In this document: one piece after another, positions 50,921 through 58,313 of the stretch
How the letters are laid out: every line of letters begins with the position of its first letter
Position numbering within the stretch: position 1 is the stretch's first letter
Source of the DNA: Jiangella mangrovi
GTDB lineage: Bacteria; Actinomycetota; Actinomycetes; Jiangellales; Jiangellaceae
NCBI RefSeq assembly: GCF_014204975.1
Contig: NZ_JACHMM010000001.1
Coordinates: 930,001-994,000, forward strand
Direction of reading: 5' to 3'
Length of the DNA stretch: 64,000 nt
Position numbers and translations under genes: made by a program
The notes under the pieces: generated by a model
What the model was told of the DNA's origin: nothing
Seen by the model: the letters and a program-made list of their open reading frames with translations, nothing else
Databases searched by the model: none

Positions 50921-51130
50921 TCACGCCGGGCAGTAGTGCCTGTTCTTCCCGCCCACCTGCTCGAGCCGGTGCTCCGACATCGGGTGGTGGCACAGCGGGC
51001 ACTCCACCTCGCGCACCGTGCGCGGCGGCGGAGCGTCGTCCTGGCGGCCGACGTCGGCGGGACCGAGCAGCGGCATGAGGATCTCGGTGAGCCGGCCGTA
51101 CCACGGCACCTTGCCCTCGCTTCTCGTCAT
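50921..51130 (-). CDS. Small cysteine/histidine protein (possible zinc ribbon)
   Basis: 69 aa. Cys44 and Cys47 in VECPLCHHPMSEH and the final RHYCPA (Cys67) with nearby histidines could bind zinc. No family name recognised. ATG 51130; it ends 14 nt before the ABC-F start and is on the same strand, so it may be cotranscribed with it. Divergent from the OhrR-like gene, sharing its operator region. Confidence 0.6.
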   Translation of the reverse strand: MTRSEGKVPWYGRLTEILMPLLGPADVGRQDDAPPPRTVREVECPLCHHPMSEHRLEQVGGKNRHYCPA

Positions 51131-51134
51131 GCAT

Positions 51135-51170
51135 TAATAGTTAGCACACTAATCAATCGCGTGCGATAGA
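51135..51170 (+). promoter_or_regulatory. Promoter and candidate operator of the OhrR-like gene
   Basis: TTAG (51141-51144) and CTAA (51149-51152) form an inverted repeat around CACA in an AT-rich stretch unusual for this genome. TTAGCA (51141-51146), an 18-bp spacer and GATAGA (51165-51170) fit a promoter whose start would fall at or next to ATG 51179, so the mRNA may be leaderless. The dyad overlaps the -35 box, fitting autorepression. Confidence 0.55.
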
Positions 51171-51178
51171 GTGTGACC

Positions 51179-51628
51179 ATGACGACAGACCTCGGTGACG
51201 ATCCGCTGGCCCTCGACCGGCAGGTCTGCTTCGCGCTCGCCGTCGCCGCCCGCAGCGTCATCGGCCTCTACCGGCCGCTGCTCGAGCCCATGGGCCTCAC
51301 GCACCCGCAGTACCTCGTCATGCTGGCTCTCTGGGAGCGCGAGCCGCGCTCGGTCAAGGATCTCAGCAGCACGCTGCAGCTCGAGTCGGCCACACTGTCG
51401 CCGCTGCTCAAGCGGCTCGAGGCGGTCGGCTACGTCACTCGGCGGCGCAGCGCCGACGACGAGCGGCTACTGGTCGTCGAGCTGACCGACGCCGGCCGCG
51501 CGCTGCGCGCCGAGGCCGAGAAGATCCCCTACGCCGTCGTCGATCGGCTCGGTATGCCGGTCTCTGAGCTGGAGGAGCTGCACACGTCGCTCAGCCGGGT
51601 GATCCGGGCGGCGACGACTCCGGCGTGA
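51179..51628 (+). CDS. MarR-family regulator, OhrR-like
   Basis: 149 aa. The N-terminal segment RQVCFALAVAARSVIGLYRP with LTHPQYLVMLALWE closely follows OhrR, and Cys17 is in the position of its peroxide-sensing cysteine. The wing reads RRRSADDERLLVVELTDAG. OhrR represses an organic hydroperoxide reductase gene (ohr), but no ohr lies nearby; the adjacent divergent small gene shares the operator region. Its last 38 nt overlap the converging XRE-cupin gene. Confidence 0.85.
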   Translation: MTTDLGDDPLALDRQVCFALAVAARSVIGLYRPLLEPMGLTHPQYLVMLALWEREPRSVKDLSSTLQLESATLSPLLKRLEAVGYVTRRRSADDERLLVVELTDAGRALRAEAEKIPYAVVDRLGMPVSELEELHTSLSRVIRAATTPA

Positions 51629-52199
51629 GGTCGACGGCGTCGAGGTGCGCCCGCTGACCCTCGTGATCGAGGATGGTCAGCACCTCGGCCGGCCCGTCAT
51701 GAGCGACGATGGCGTGCGGCGCCAGCGTCGAGAACTGCGCCGCCTGACCCGGCGCCACCAGGATCACCCGCTCGCCCAGGTACAGCCGCACGGTCCCGGA
51801 CAGCACCGTGAACCAGTCGTGCCCCGGGTGCACCCGTAGCTGCTTCGGCCGGGTCCGCCGGGTGATGCGCAGCTTCGCGACGGTGAGCCCGTGCGGCCCG
51901 TCGTCGCGGGACAGCAGCCAGGTGGTGGCGCCGTGGACGACGTCGTGCCGCGGCCGGATCACGACGTCGGCGTCGTCGACCGGCTCGACCAGCTGGTCGA
52001 CGGAGGAGTCCAGCGCCCGCGCGATCAGCACCAGCTGGTCGACGGAGATGCGCCGGTGTCCGGTCTCGATGCGGCTCAGCGTCGACGGGCTCAGATGGCA
52101 GCGGGCGGCCAGCGCATCCAGCGACCAGCCCTTGGCCTGGCGGAGACCACGGATGCGGGCCCGGATCACGGCGTCGAGGTCATCGGCGTCTTGCGTCAT
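51591..52199 (-). CDS. XRE-family regulator with C-terminal cupin domain
   Basis: 202 aa from ATG 52199. HTH_3 at ~12-70 (RIRGLRQAKGWSLDALAARC, HLSPSTLSRIETGHRRISVD) and a cupin at ~125-195 (HPGHDWFTVLSGTVRLYLGE, PGQAAQFSTLAPHAIVAHDG). These regulators often sense a small ligand through the cupin. Divergent from the methyltransferase gene, 47 bp apart, which is the likely target. Confidence 0.88.
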   Translation of the reverse strand: MTQDADDLDAVIRARIRGLRQAKGWSLDALAARCHLSPSTLSRIETGHRRISVDQLVLIARALDSSVDQLVEPVDDADVVIRPRHDVVHGATTWLLSRDDGPHGLTVAKLRITRRTRPKQLRVHPGHDWFTVLSGTVRLYLGERVILVAPGQAAQFSTLAPHAIVAHDGPAEVLTILDHEGQRAHLDAVDLTPESSPPGSPG

Positions 52200-52246
52200 A
52201 GGCAAGAGGCTATGCGATCGACGCACCGTCGTTCTACCGTCACAGC

Positions 52247-53089
52247 ATGGGCCACCATCACCACCACCGCCATGGGAGCGACGACGGCGACAGCTCGCTC
52301 GCCGAGCTGCTCGACCTCGACGGCGAGGTATTGACCGACTATTGGGCCGACGCGCTGGACTGGGTCCGGCAGGCGGCCGACGGCGGGCCGCGACAGCGGA
52401 TCGTCGACCTCGGCGCCGGGACGGGGACCGGGACGCTGCGACTGGCCGACCGGTTCGCCGAGGCCGAGGTGGTCGCCGTCGACTCCTCCCCCGACATGCT
52501 CGACCGGATCCGGGCGAAGGCCCTGGCCCAGGGGCTGGCCGGCCGGGTCCGCACCGTCCAGGCCGATCTCGACCAGCCCTGGCCGGACCTCGGCACCGTC
52601 GACGTCACGTGGGCGTCGCTGTCGCTGCACCACCTGACCGGTCCGGACCGCGTCCTGCGCGACCTGCACGCGGCCACCCGCCCGGGCGGGCTTGTCGCCG
52701 TCACCGAGTTCGACGGCCGGCCGCGGTTCCTCACCGACGCCGTCGGGGACGGCTTCGAGGAGCGGCTGCTCGGGCTGCTCCACGAGCACGACGCCGAGCG
52801 GCTGCCCGAGCTCGGGACCGACTGGCCCGCCCGGCTGACGGCGGCCGGGTTCACCCTGGTGGACGTGCGTCCGTTCGTCATCGACCTCGCCCCGGCGCCG
52901 CCGAGCACGGGCCGCTACGCCGACCTCTGGCTGCGGCGACTGGGTGAGCGGCTGAGCGACCAGCTGACGCCCGCGGACGCGGCGACACTGGCCGGGCTGC
53001 TGGACCCCGACGGCCCCTCGTCGCTGCTGCGCCGCGACGACCTGCACGTGCGCGGCACCCGCACCGTCACCTTGGCGCACCGCCCCTGA
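52247..53089 (+). CDS. Class I SAM-dependent methyltransferase with natural His-rich N-terminus
   Basis: 280 aa. The N-terminus MGHHHHHRHG has seven His in ten residues. Rossmann fold: IVDLGAGTGTGTLRLADRF (motif I), VVAVDSSPDMLDRI, VQADLDQPWP, VTWASLSLHHL, LVAVTEFDG. Substrate is not evident; the His run may bind metal or be incidental. Divergent from the XRE-cupin regulator. Its last ~45 nt are echoed at 53290-53352. Confidence 0.88.
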   Translation: MGHHHHHRHGSDDGDSSLAELLDLDGEVLTDYWADALDWVRQAADGGPRQRIVDLGAGTGTGTLRLADRFAEAEVVAVDSSPDMLDRIRAKALAQGLAGRVRTVQADLDQPWPDLGTVDVTWASLSLHHLTGPDRVLRDLHAATRPGGLVAVTEFDGRPRFLTDAVGDGFEERLLGLLHEHDAERLPELGTDWPARLTAAGFTLVDVRPFVIDLAPAPPSTGRYADLWLRRLGERLSDQLTPADAATLAGLLDPDGPSSLLRRDDLHVRGTRTVTLAHRP

Positions 53090-53119
53090 CCGCCGCCCGC
53101 GCAGCTGCGGCAGAACGCA

Positions 53120-53153
53120 CGAACGGGGACCAGCTCTCGCCGGTCCCCGTTCG
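53120..53153. terminator. Hairpin after the methyltransferase gene
   Basis: CGAACGGGGACC (53120-53131) pairs perfectly with GGTCCCCGTTCG (53142-53153) over 10 nt, 30 nt after the stop. Strong GC stem without a T-run; probable terminator. Confidence 0.7.
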
Positions 53154-53249
53154 CTCCCTGCGGCTCGACCTCAGCCGGCCAACCAGGGGTCGACGACTAG
53201 CCTTGATGGGAGCCGGGGGAGGTGCGTCAACACTGGTGATCCCGGTCAG

Positions 53250-53285
53250 GCCCCGGCGCGTGCAGTTGTGGCTCCGCGCCGGGGC
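53250..53285. repeat. GC-rich inverted repeat
   Basis: GCCCCGGCGCG (53250-53260) and CGCGCCGGGGC (53275-53285) pair perfectly over 14 nt. It lies between the methyltransferase terminator and its C-terminal echo, 45 nt past the stop of the nucleotidyltransferase-like gene, so it could terminate that gene. Confidence 0.6.
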
Positions 53286-53289
53286 TCTT

Positions 53290-53352
53290 GACGTCCTCGG
53301 GCGCGCTTCCGTCCGCTGCACCCGCGCCGTCACGTTGGTGCGCCGCCCCTGA
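53290..53352 (+). pseudogene. Echo of a methyltransferase C-terminus
   Basis: Reads DVLGRASVRCTRAVTLVRRP then TGA, compared with the end of the gene at 52247, LLRRDDLHVRGTRTVTLAHRP in part. About 40 nt around the stop match closely. It is a 3' remnant of a second copy with no start or fold; it overlaps the end of the converging nucleotidyltransferase gene by 23 nt. Confidence 0.5.
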
Positions 53353-53947
53353 GCGCGGCCCGCCACGGGTGGTTCGGCGCCGTCAGCGCCAGCGCGCGGT
53401 CGAGCCATCCGCGGGCGGCGGCATCCAAGGTGGGCAGCACGACCGCGAAGTCGGCCTCGTCCTTCGGCCGCAGACCCTTGGCCTTGTAGAAGAGCTGGAT
53501 CTCCGGCCGCAGATACGGCAACCCGCTCACGCTGCGACGCCCCAGGCCCGTGATCGGCGCCCGCAATCGGCTATCGCGCCGCGAGCACCACTGGTCCCCG
53601 TCGGTCTCGTCGACCATGAGCTGAAGCTCCCACGCGGGCGACGCCGGACGGCGGCACCAGATGTCGTGCACATGGTCCGGCAGCGGCTCGTCCGCCGGCC
53701 AGAACCGCAGCTGCCCGGGCGGGTCGGCCGCCCACAGTTCCCAGCCGGCCAGGACGGCGTGCAGCTCACCCGCCGACGACCGCAGCACCAGGACGTCGAT
53801 GTCCCCGTGCGCCCGCCAGGACCGCCCGACGGCCAGCTCCAGCGCATACCCGCCGGCGACCCACCACGGCTCCGCCCAGCCACCGAACAGCTCCCCCACC
53901 GCCGACGGCGTCACCGGCGCCCACGCCCCCAACGCCGGATGGCTCAC
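53330..53947 (-). CDS. Nucleotidyltransferase-like protein (aminoglycoside adenylyltransferase-related fold)
   Basis: About 205 aa. The pattern PWWVAGGYALELAVGRSWRAHGDIDVLVL (excerpts: GGYALELAVGR, AHGDIDV) is the GG...R.HgDiDv motif of LinB/AadB-type nucleotidyltransferases; later ELQLMVDETDGDQW and PEIQLFYKAKGLRPKDEADF (substrate and metal residues) fit. Substrate unknown; resistance should not be assumed. Start uncertain: GTG 53947 gives the natural N-terminus but lacks a clear ribosome site. Confidence 0.72.
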   Translation of the reverse strand: MSHPALGAWAPVTPSAVGELFGGWAEPWWVAGGYALELAVGRSWRAHGDIDVLVLRSSAGELHAVLAGWELWAADPPGQLRFWPADEPLPDHVHDIWCRRPASPAWELQLMVDETDGDQWCSRRDSRLRAPITGLGRRSVSGLPYLRPEIQLFYKAKGLRPKDEADFAVVLPTLDAAARGWLDRALALTAPNHPWRAALRGGAPT

Positions 53948-53987
53948 GAGCAGGCCCGGGCCCGGGATGGACGGAACCGGCAGCCTC

Positions 53988-54081
53988 GCGGGGGTCGGGG
54001 GGGATGCCGTCAGGGGTAGGCGCGGGCGTCCGAGCGAGGAACGAGCGAGGCGGGCGGGGACGGCATCCCCCCGACCCCCGC
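53988..54081. repeat. Long inverted repeat between ispE and the nucleotidyltransferase gene
   Basis: A 24-nt arm starting GCGGGGGTC (53988-54011) pairs with 54059-54081 with one bulged base, around a 47-nt loop containing a tandem-like CGAGCGAGGAACGAGCGAGG. It begins 16 nt beyond the ispE stop. It may terminate ispE or form a cruciform. Confidence 0.7.
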
Positions 54082-54096
54082 AACGCAGCGCAACGG

Positions 54097-54987
54097 TCAC
54101 GTCCCGACGGCGGCGTGTCCGGTCACGGCAACAGCCCGCGCACACGTCCCCGACGCCGCGAGATCGACGGCCAGCGCCCCCGCGGAGGCCCCGTCGCGGG
54201 CCAGGAAGACGCACGTGGGCCCGGATCCCGACACCAGTCCCGCCAGGGCCCCGTGCTCCTCGCCGGCCCGCAGGGTGTCCTTCAGCGTCGGCCGCAGCGC
54301 CAGGGCGGCCTCCTGCAGGTCGTTGTGGAGCAGCACGGCCAGGGCGTCGAGGTCGGCGGACTCCAGCGCCGCCAGCAGCTCGCCGGGCACGGAGGGTGCC
54401 GGCACCTTGCGGTCGGAGCGGAGGTCGTCGAGGCGGCGGTAGACGTCGGGGGTGGAGAGGCCGCCGTCGGCGGTGGCGAGCACCCAGTGCAGCTCGCCGC
54501 GGACGGGGACCGGCCGCAGCCGCTCGCCGCGCCCCGTTCCGACGGCGGTGCCGCCGATGAGCGCGAACGGGACGTCGCTGCCTAGGCCCGCCGCCACGGA
54601 CGAGAGCCGCGACTCCGGCATCCGCAGCCCCCACAGCCGGTCGCAGGCGAGCAGGGCGCCCGCGGCGTCGGCGCTGCCACCGGCGAGTCCGGCGGCGACC
54701 GGGATCTCCTTGTGCACGCGCAGCAGCGCGCCGCTGCGCAACCGGGCGCGGCGGGCGAGGGAGCGGGCGGCACGGACGGCGAGGTTGGACTCGTCGGCCG
54801 GCGTCTGGTCGGTGTAGGGACCGGTGACATGGACGGTGACGGCGTCGGCGTGGACGGCCGAGATCTCGTCGTAGAGCGAGACGGCGTGGAAGACGGTCGC
54901 GAGCTCGTGGAAGCCGTCGGAGCGCACCGGGCCGACGGACAGCATCAGATTGATCTTCGCCGGGACGCGGGCGATCACCTGCAGCAC
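54097..54987 (-). CDS. ispE: 4-diphosphocytidyl-2-C-methyl-D-erythritol kinase
   Basis: 296 aa from GTG 54987. GHMP kinase of the MEP isoprenoid pathway. VPAKINLMLSVGPVRSDGFH at the start, the ATP loop PVAAGLAGGSADAAGALLA, GLGSDVPFALIGG and the C-terminal LVSGSGPTCVFLA are present. Directly downstream of rsmA by 27 nt, as in many actinobacteria. Confidence 0.95.
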   Translation of the reverse strand: MLQVIARVPAKINLMLSVGPVRSDGFHELATVFHAVSLYDEISAVHADAVTVHVTGPYTDQTPADESNLAVRAARSLARRARLRSGALLRVHKEIPVAAGLAGGSADAAGALLACDRLWGLRMPESRLSSVAAGLGSDVPFALIGGTAVGTGRGERLRPVPVRGELHWVLATADGGLSTPDVYRRLDDLRSDRKVPAPSVPGELLAALESADLDALAVLLHNDLQEAALALRPTLKDTLRAGEEHGALAGLVSGSGPTCVFLARDGASAGALAVDLAASGTCARAVAVTGHAAVGT

Positions 54988-55014
54988 CAGCGAGACCTTA
55001 CCGGAAATACCGGC

Positions 55015-55908
55015 TCATGAGGCGCCAAAGGTGGTGATAGTCGGACGCGCCGCGGCGATCCGCGCGAAGTCGTCGACGGTGAGCTGTTCGCCGCGCGCCC
55101 GAGGGTCGACGCCGGCCGCCGTGAGGGCCTCTTCGGCCGCCGCGGGGGACCCGGCCCAGCCGCTCAGCGCGGCCCGCAGGGTCTTGCGGCGCTGGGCGAA
55201 CGCGGCATCGACGACGGCGAAGACGGCGGCCCGGTCCGCGGGGTCGCGCGCACCGCCGGGACGGCGCTCCAGCAGCACGAGTCCGGAGTCGACGTTTGGC
55301 GCCGGCCAGAAGACGTTGCGGCCCACGGGACCGGCCGGTGACACCGTCGCGTACCACGCCGCCTTGACCGAGGGGACGCCGTACGTGCGCGACCCCGGCG
55401 GCGCGGCCAGCCGGTCGGCGACCTCCTTCTGGACCATCACGAGGACCCGCGACAGGCTCGGGAGCGTCTCGAGGAGGTGCAGCAGCACCGGCACGGACAC
55501 GTTGTACGGCAGGTTGGCCACCAGCGCCGTCGGCGCCGCACCCGGCAGCTCGGACACCCGCAGCGCGTCGGCCGGCACCACCTCGAGCCGGTCGGCCACG
55601 CCGGGCGCGTACTCGGACACCGTCGACGGCAGCCGCCCGGCCAGGACGGGGTCGATCTCGACGGCGACCACGCGGCTGACGACCGGCAGCAGCGCCAGCG
55701 TCAGCGAGCCCAGCCCCGGGCCGACCTCGACCACGACGTCGTCCGGGCCGACGCCGGCGATGCGGACGATGCGGCGCACCGTGTTGGGGTCGATGACGAA
55801 GTTCTGCCCCAGCGTCTTCGTCGGCCGCAGGTCGAGCTCGGCGGCCAGACGGCGAACGTCCGCCGGCCCCAGGAGTCTGGGACCGGCGGACGTCTCGTCG
55901 TTCTGCAC
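55015..55908 (-). CDS. rsmA: 16S rRNA (adenine1518/1519-N6)-dimethyltransferase
   Basis: 297 aa. KsgA-type methyltransferase acting late in 30S assembly. [36 protein letters not shown] (motif I), [13 protein letters not shown] and the catalytic NLPYN motif ([19 protein letters not shown] in part) are present. Between rpf and ispE on the minus strand; 40 nt downstream of rpf. Confidence 0.96.
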   Translation of the reverse strand: MQNDETSAGPRLLGPADVRRLAAELDLRPTKTLGQNFVIDPNTVRRIVRIAGVGPDDVVVEVGPGLGSLTLALLPVVSRVVAVEIDPVLAGRLPSTVSEYAPGVADRLEVVPADALRVSELPGAAPTALVANLPYNVSVPVLLHLLETLPSLSRVLVMVQKEVADRLAAPPGSRTYGVPSVKAAWYATVSPAGPVGRNVFWPAPNVDSGLVLLERRPGGARDPADRAAVFAVVDAAFAQRRKTLRAALSGWAGSPAAAEEALTAAGVDPRARGEQLTVDDFARIAAARPTITTFGAS

Positions 55909-55948
55909 CGCCCGAGCCTATCCGGGCTCAGGCAGCAGACACGCAGGG

Positions 55949-57085
55949 TCAGCCGAGCGGCAGGCCGAGCGACCGGGCGCAGGCCGGCCAGTCGCCGTAC
56001 CCGCCGCGGTTGTCGCGGACCTTCGTGGCGATGCGGATCTGCTCGGCCTTGCTGTTCTCGTGCGGGTAGCCGGAGCCGCCGAAGGCGCGCCAGGTGCCCA
56101 CGGAGAACTGCAGTCCGCCGTAGTAGCCGTTGCCGGTGTTGATGGACCAGTTGCCGCCGGACTCACACTCCGCCAGCCGGTCCCAGACGCCGCCGTCGAC
56201 GTCGCCACCACCGCCGCCACCGTCGCTCGGCTCGTCGGCCGGCGGGGGCGGGGGCTCCTTGGTGCCGATGAGCACGACCTGGTCGACCGGAGCGGCGATC
56301 ACGGTCTCGGAGAGCATCTTCTGGTTGTGCAGCTCACCGTCGATGTAGGTGTTCTGCATGACCCGCTCGACGGAGCCGTCCTTGCCCTCGGTCTCGACGG
56401 ACTCGGAGCCCTTCTCGAGGGAGTCGTCCTCCTGCTCGGTCACCTCGAACGGCAGCGCCGCGGTGACCGTCTCGGTCTCGACGGTGACCCGCCGGACGGT
56501 GACGGTGGCCGCGTCGGCCAGCGCGGTCTCGAGGGCCGGCTCGACGAGGTCACGCTCGCCGAGGCTGATGCCCGCGTCGCCGAGGGCCTCACGCACAGTG
56601 AGCGCCGTCGTCGTGACGGGGTTCGAGGCACCGTCGGCGGTGACGGTGATCTCCTTGGGGGTGCGGACCTCGAAGTCGATGCCGCCGCGCCCGATGGGCT
56701 GCGAGCGCGCCACCGAGAGGTCGGCCCCTTCGGCGCGGATGTCGAGGTCGCCCAGGGCTTCCTCGACGGACAGCGCGGTGGTCCAGATCTGCTGCTCCTC
56801 GCCGTCGACGGTGACGGTGACCTGGCGGGCGTACCGGACGGAGATCTCAGTGCCGTCCTCGACGTCGCTGTCCAGCGAGGGAATGACCTCGTCGCGTGCG
56901 CTGAGCTCGATGCCACGGTCGTCGAGGACGTCCTCGACGGAGTCACCGAACGTGTGCACGGTCTCGGTCTGGCCGTCGACGGTCAGGGCGACGGCGTTGT
57001 CGAGCGTGATGTAGGCGACGCCGCCGCCTACGAGAGCAGTGACGACGGTGGCATTGATCGCCATCGTCTTCGCGGACAGGCGCAC
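55949..57085 (-). CDS. Resuscitation-promoting factor, RpfB-like (DUF348-G5-Rpf)
   Basis: 378 aa from GTG 57085, which has AAGGAG 5 nt upstream. A longer reading to 57214 is rejected on that basis. A signal/anchor helix (INATVVTALVGGGVAYITL) precedes three DUF348 repeats (VTVDGEEQQIWTTALSVEEA and similar), a G5 domain (~240-300), a Pro/Gly linker (PPPPPADEPSDGGGGGG) and a C-terminal Rpf domain (WDRLAECESGGNWSINTGNG, YGGLQFSVGTWRAFGG) with the catalytic Glu. A muralytic enzyme that promotes regrowth. Confidence 0.93.
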   Translation of the reverse strand: MRLSAKTMAINATVVTALVGGGVAYITLDNAVALTVDGQTETVHTFGDSVEDVLDDRGIELSARDEVIPSLDSDVEDGTEISVRYARQVTVTVDGEEQQIWTTALSVEEALGDLDIRAEGADLSVARSQPIGRGGIDFEVRTPKEITVTADGASNPVTTTALTVREALGDAGISLGERDLVEPALETALADAATVTVRRVTVETETVTAALPFEVTEQEDDSLEKGSESVETEGKDGSVERVMQNTYIDGELHNQKMLSETVIAAPVDQVVLIGTKEPPPPPADEPSDGGGGGGDVDGGVWDRLAECESGGNWSINTGNGYYGGLQFSVGTWRAFGGSGYPHENSKAEQIRIATKVRDNRGGYGDWPACARSLGLPLG

Positions 57086-57419
57086 TGTGCTCCTTGGTCG
57101 TACCGTCCGGGCACGGGACCGCGCGGCACGGCCGGTCACGCGATCTGCCCAGCCTTCGCACGCCTGATCGACGCGCCGCTGGACGGACGGTGTGTCCGGC
57201 CGTTCATCTGCCACCCGAAGTTTCCCCGACCCCGGCTAACAATCTCGGGACGGTAACGCATCGCGGGCGGCCGGACAACACGTACATGCCCTGAAACCAG
57301 ACATATCGGGCGGGCCGAGCCGGTTGTGACACTGTGACGCCCCCACGCGTGCGCCGCGCCGGCGCCCGCGCGCGCGAGCCGCCCCAGGCACCCGCTTGAC
57401 CAGCGGAAACGACTTCCTG
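57086..57419. other. Leader and promoter region of rpf
   Basis: 334 nt without a convincing gene. It contains TGTGACACTGTGAC (57325-57338), an 8-bp-period direct repeat that reads GTCACAGTGTCACA on the rpf strand and resembles MtrA-type or degenerate CRP sites. No ydaO-type riboswitch could be recognised. It also holds the end of the tatD gene boundary at 57420. Confidence 0.5.
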
Positions 57420-58313
57420 TCACCATGATCCGAAAACACGGTCGGTGTTCTCCTGGAGCGCGTGACACACCGTCTCGACACTCTGGCCGAGGGTCTCGGC
57501 GATGAACCGCACCGTCACCGGGACCAGGTACGACGCGTTCGGCCGGCCGCGGTACGGGTGCGGCGTGAGGAACGGCGCGTCGGTCTCGACGAGCAGGTTT
57601 CCGAGCGGCGTGACGGCGAGCGCGGCACGCAGATCGGCCGCGTTCCGAAACGTCACCGGACCGGCGAAGGACAGGTACCAGCCGCGCTCTGCGACGTCGC
57701 GCGCGAAGGTCTCGTTCCCCGAGAAACAGTGAAATACGACACAATCGGGCGTTTCGGCGTCGTCGAGGACCCGCAGCACGTCCTCGTGGGCGTCCCGGTC
57801 ATGGATGGTCAGGACCAGTCCGCGGCGCCGGGCGATCTCGATGTGGGCGCGCAGCGAGTACTCCTGAGCGGCCACGCCCTCGGGCCCGGTGCGGAAGAAG
57901 TCGAGGCCCGTCTCGCCGATGCCGCGCACCCGTGGGCTCGACCCGGCCAGCCGGTCGATCTCGGCCAGCGCGTCGTCCAGCGTGCCCCCGGCGGCCAGCT
58001 TCGGCGCCTCGTTCGGGTGCAGCGCGACCGTCGCGACGACCGACGGGTACCGCTCGGCGACCTCGACGGCCCAGGCCGCGCCCGGCAGGTCGCAGCCCAC
58101 CTGCACGACGCGGGTCACGTTCACCTTCGCGGCGGCGTCCAGCGCCTCCGTCACCCCGAACGCGTCGCCGTCGTCACCGTCGGCGATGTCCATGTGGCAA
58201 TGGGTGTCGGTGACGGGCAGCGGGAGCGGCTCGGGCAGCGGCGGCCGCGACCGGTCGCGCTTGCGGCCCGACTCGTCGGTGGCCGACCGCCGCTCGCGGG
58301 GTGTGTCGCTCAC
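57420..58313 (-). CDS. TatD-family metal-dependent hydrolase
   Basis: 297 aa from GTG 58313, overlapping the metG stop by 4 nt. The N-terminal ~40 residues are a basic, disordered-looking extension (RERRSATDESGRKRDRSRPP). TatD motifs follow: VTDTHCHMDI, VALHPNE, GIGETGLDFFR, LTIHDRDAHEDVL, VFHCFSGN, LLVETDAPFLTPHPYRGRPN. TatD proteins are 3'-5' DNA/RNA exonucleases involved in repair or turnover. Confidence 0.93.
   Translation of the reverse strand: MSDTPRERRSATDESGRKRDRSRPPLPEPLPLPVTDTHCHMDIADGDDGDAFGVTEALDAAAKVNVTRVVQVGCDLPGAAWAVEVAERYPSVVATVALHPNEAPKLAAGGTLDDALAEIDRLAGSSPRVRGIGETGLDFFRTGPEGVAAQEYSLRAHIEIARRRGLVLTIHDRDAHEDVLRVLDDAETPDCVVFHCFSGNETFARDVAERGWYLSFAGPVTFRNAADLRAALAVTPLGNLLVETDAPFLTPHPYRGRPNASYLVPVTVRFIAETLGQSVETVCHALQENTDRVFGSW

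Noticed and set aside
53330-53947. Calling the nucleotidyltransferase-like protein an aminoglycoside resistance gene
   Set aside because: Only the general nucleotidyltransferase motif is visible; substrate-specific residues and resistance context are absent.
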